Assembly (NCBI GenBank): GCA_051155775.1 | Contig: DAXETV010000006.1 | Location: forward strand, 1-64,000 | Length of the DNA: 64,000 nt | Reading direction: 5' to 3' | Origin: CAYSCZ01 sp051155775 | GTDB lineage: Bacteria > Bacteroidota > Bacteroidia > Cytophagales > Cyclobacteriaceae | In this document: positions 62,295 to 64,000 of the stretch, piece by piece | Position numbering within the stretch: the stretch's first letter is position 1 | Layout of the letters: each line of letters opens with the position of its first letter | Notes under the pieces: generated by a model | What the model saw: the letters and a program-made list of their open reading frames with translations, nothing else | Told to the model about the DNA's origin: nothing | Database searches by the model: none | Made by a program: the position numbers and the translations under genes

Positions 62295-64000
62295 ATGAAT
62301 TTAAATTTATCCATGGTGTTAAGAAAGTTATTTCTTGTTCTTGCTTCCTCAATATTATTATTGAACTGTGCCCCTCAAAAGAACAATCCGTTAAGCAATG
62401 CATTCCATAACACAACTGCTCATTTCAATGCGTATTTTATTGCGAATGAGAAGGTGAATGAGATCACCGATAAATTATTCGATGACTATGACTGGAATTA
62501 TGATAAAGTCTTACCGATATATCCTGAGTTAGACTCAAACTTCAGTAGATCTGTAAATGCCCAAATAGAAGATATATTAGAGAAAACCTCGCTGGCAATA
62601 AAATTACATCCGGGATCCAAATGGGAAGATGACAGCTACATACTACTTGGAAAAGCAAGGTTCTATAATGTAGAATACACAGATGCAATAGAAACTTTCA
62701 AGTACGTTAATACCAAAAGTAATGATGATGATGCCAGACATGAGGCACTCGTTGAATTAATGCATACATTTTTATTCTATGAAGAAATAAATAATGCCCG
62801 CGCTGTTTCTGATTTTCTGAAAAAAGAAAAACTTAATAAGGATAACCTCAAGAACCTGTATTTAAACAGAGCCTATTTCTTTCAATTGCTATCTGACCTG
62901 GACAATACAGTTCAAAATTTAGTTTTAGCATCTCCTCTTATAAATGATAGAGAGGAGGCTAATCGTATCAATTTTACTATTGCCCAGATTTACCAAAATC
63001 AAAACAAAGACTCTCTAGCTTATAGGTATTATCATAAGGTACTTAAAAAGAATCCTTCTTTTGAAATATCTCTTTACAGTAAGTTAAACCAGGCACAAGT
63101 AACCAAACTGTCTCAATTAGGAGACTTAAAAAGAACCAGAAAGTACTTTGAAAAACTATTGGATGATATAAAGTACGAGGAATTTAATGATAAAATATAC
63201 TATGAGATGGGCAAGTTTGAAATGAAAAAGGGGAACAAGGAACTTGCCTTGGACCACATTAGGAGGTCAATCAAAGTAAGTACAAGCAACCCAAGGCAAA
63301 AAGGCTACTCATATCTCTACCTGGCTAAATATTATTACGACAGTATTAAAGATTATAACCTATCTAAAGCATACTATGATAGTACAGTATCTGTACTGCC
63401 AACTTCGGATGAATTATATAAACAAACCAGGAAGAAACAAGAAATACTTGTGGAGTTCACCAAGCACATCAATACGATCACAAGAAATGATAGTTTATTG
63501 AATCTTGCCAAAATGGATACCGAAAGACTAAATAACTTCCTAGATAACTATATAGCAAAAAAGGAACAAGAGGAAAGGCAAAAGCAAATTGCACTGCAAC
63601 AAGAAGAAGAAAAACAAAGGCAGAATAGAAATACGAATAATTTCAACCCATTTGACACAGAAGATGAAATTTCCATTGGGTCCAATCAACAAGGTGATGA
63701 TTGGTATTTCTATAACCAATCAGCGTTAAGTTCTGGCAGAAGCGAATTTGTAAAAATTTGGGGTGAGCGGAAGCTGGAAGATAATTGGAGAAGGTCTAAC
63801 AAAGAATCTTCATTAGAAGAGGAGGAAGAGGAAGAGGAAGAAACGGAATTAGCAGGAGAAGAAACGGTTGAATCATCAGATTCAATTAGCTTCACGATAA
63901 ATAAAGAAGATTTACTGGCTACAATTCCTTTTAACGAAAAAGACAAGAAACCTTTATTAGATGAACTTGAGGAAGCCTATTATAACGCCGGAAACATCTA
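62295..64000 (+). CDS. sprE: Type IX secretion lipoprotein SprE/PorW (3' end beyond window)
   Basis: At least 568 residues with no stop by the window edge. A lipoprotein signal ends at LLLNC with Cys22 (or Cys16 if ATG 62313 is used), followed by PQKNNPLSNAFHNTTAHFNAYFIAN, a typical SprE/PorW opening. TPR-like helical pairs fill residues about 100-400. Then comes a charged low-complexity part with an acidic run (SLEEEEEEEEET, about 510-521). SprE/PorW is needed for type IX secretion and gliding in Bacteroidota. It is divergent from the M23 peptidase gene. Confidence 0.85.
   Translation, partial: MNLNLSMVLRKLFLVLASSILLLNCAPQKNNPLSNAFHNTTAHFNAYFIANEKVNEITDKLFDDYDWNYDKVLPIYPELDSNFSRSVNAQIEDILEKTSLAIKLHPGSKWEDDSYILLGKARFYNVEYTDAIETFKYVNTKSNDDDARHEALVELMHTFLFYEEINNARAVSDFLKKEKLNKDNLKNLYLNRAYFFQLLSDLDNTVQNLVLASPLINDREEANRINFTIAQIYQNQNKDSLAYRYYHKVLKKNPSFEISLYSKLNQAQVTKLSQLGDLKRTRKYFEKLLDDIKYEEFNDKIYYEMGKFEMKKGNKELALDHIRRSIKVSTSNPRQKGYSYLYLAKYYYDSIKDYNLSKAYYDSTVSVLPTSDELYKQTRKKQEILVEFTKHINTITRNDSLLNLAKMDTERLNNFLDNYIAKKEQEERQKQIALQQEEEKQRQNRNTNNFNPFDTEDEISIGSNQQGDDWYFYNQSALSSGRSEFVKIWGERKLEDNWRRSNKESSLEEEEEEEEETELAGEETVESSDSISFTINKEDLLATIPFNEKDKKPLLDELEEAYYNAGNI

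Noticed and set aside
1..64000. tRNA, rRNA, CRISPR arrays, prophage or intact insertion sequences
   Set aside because: Gaps were read for cloverleaf-like sequences, regular repeats and transposase genes; apart from the left-edge fragment and the hairpin repeats none was seen.

Overview
The window is one stretch of a low-GC Bacteroidota chromosome, most likely order Cytophagales. The support for this is: type IX secretion/gliding genes at both ends (porT behind ubiE; sprE/porW at the right edge); Bacteroidota-restricted families (DUF4293, DUF5606, DUF2805/TIGR03643); a bactofilin; an F-type ATPase operon that ends at atpG without atpD/atpC; many starts without a Shine-Dalgarno; and a good TTG-N19-TAnnTTTG promoter before asd. 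I saw no rRNA, tRNA, CRISPR array, prophage or intact insertion sequence. The only mobile-looking traces are a cut-off gene at the left edge that resembles an Rpn/PD-(D/E)XK transposase and two diverged copies of a hairpin-bearing intergenic repeat.

Layout. 0-9 kb: saccharopine dehydrogenase-like protein, SDR, a decayed small membrane gene, porT/ubiE, engB, an S9 peptidase, and the DUF2805-DUF2256 pair. 9-26 kb: mostly single housekeeping genes, including sterol desaturase-like protein, DUF4293, M14 peptidase, acyltransferase, xdhC, a BNR-repeat protein, FkbM methyltransferase, COG2509 flavoprotein, M24 peptidase, COG2403 GTPase, aminotransferase, D-glycerate dehydrogenase, a TerB-like protein and a geranylgeranyl-reductase-like flavoprotein, plus two tiny coupled ORFs.

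26.5-33.8 kb: a compact molybdenum-cofactor (Moco) island of three transcription units. These are dinB-moaC-mobBA-mocA (+), moaA-moeA (-), and sufS-sufU-moaD-moaE (+). It covers GTP to cPMP (moaA, moaC), cPMP to molybdopterin (moaD, moaE, with a likely sulfur source in SufS/SufU), Mo insertion (moeA), and nucleotide addition by two different transferases: a MobA-type with a degenerate MobB-like N-terminus, and a MocA-type. xdhC, 12 kb away, fits the MocA branch. moeB and mogA/moaB are not in the window. This island is the most coherent system here; its unusual points are the sulfur-transfer pair inside the pathway operon and the degenerate MobB domain.

33.8-54.6 kb: fbp, DUF5606, glutathione peroxidase; an SLC13 transporter/histidine kinase/response regulator operon; fabF; a tandem pair of equal-length membrane-anchored paralogs; a TPR protein; a 30-residue membrane microprotein followed by a strong hairpin; HtrA; ALDH7-like aldehyde dehydrogenase; a second kinase/regulator pair; a TonB-dependent receptor divergent from asd; and methyltransferases. 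54.6-62.2 kb (-): M23 peptidase, bactofilin, atpZ, an atpI-position membrane protein, atpB-E-F-H-A-G, then a UbiA-like membrane protein. A strong hairpin lies between atpE and atpF. The window ends inside sprE/porW.

I did not find a clearly unprecedented multi-gene system. The strongest leads are the hairpin repeat with a compensatory arm change, the SufS/SufU-Moco operon, the transporter-kinase operon, the atpE hairpin, the tandem paralogs and several very small genes that routine calling would miss.
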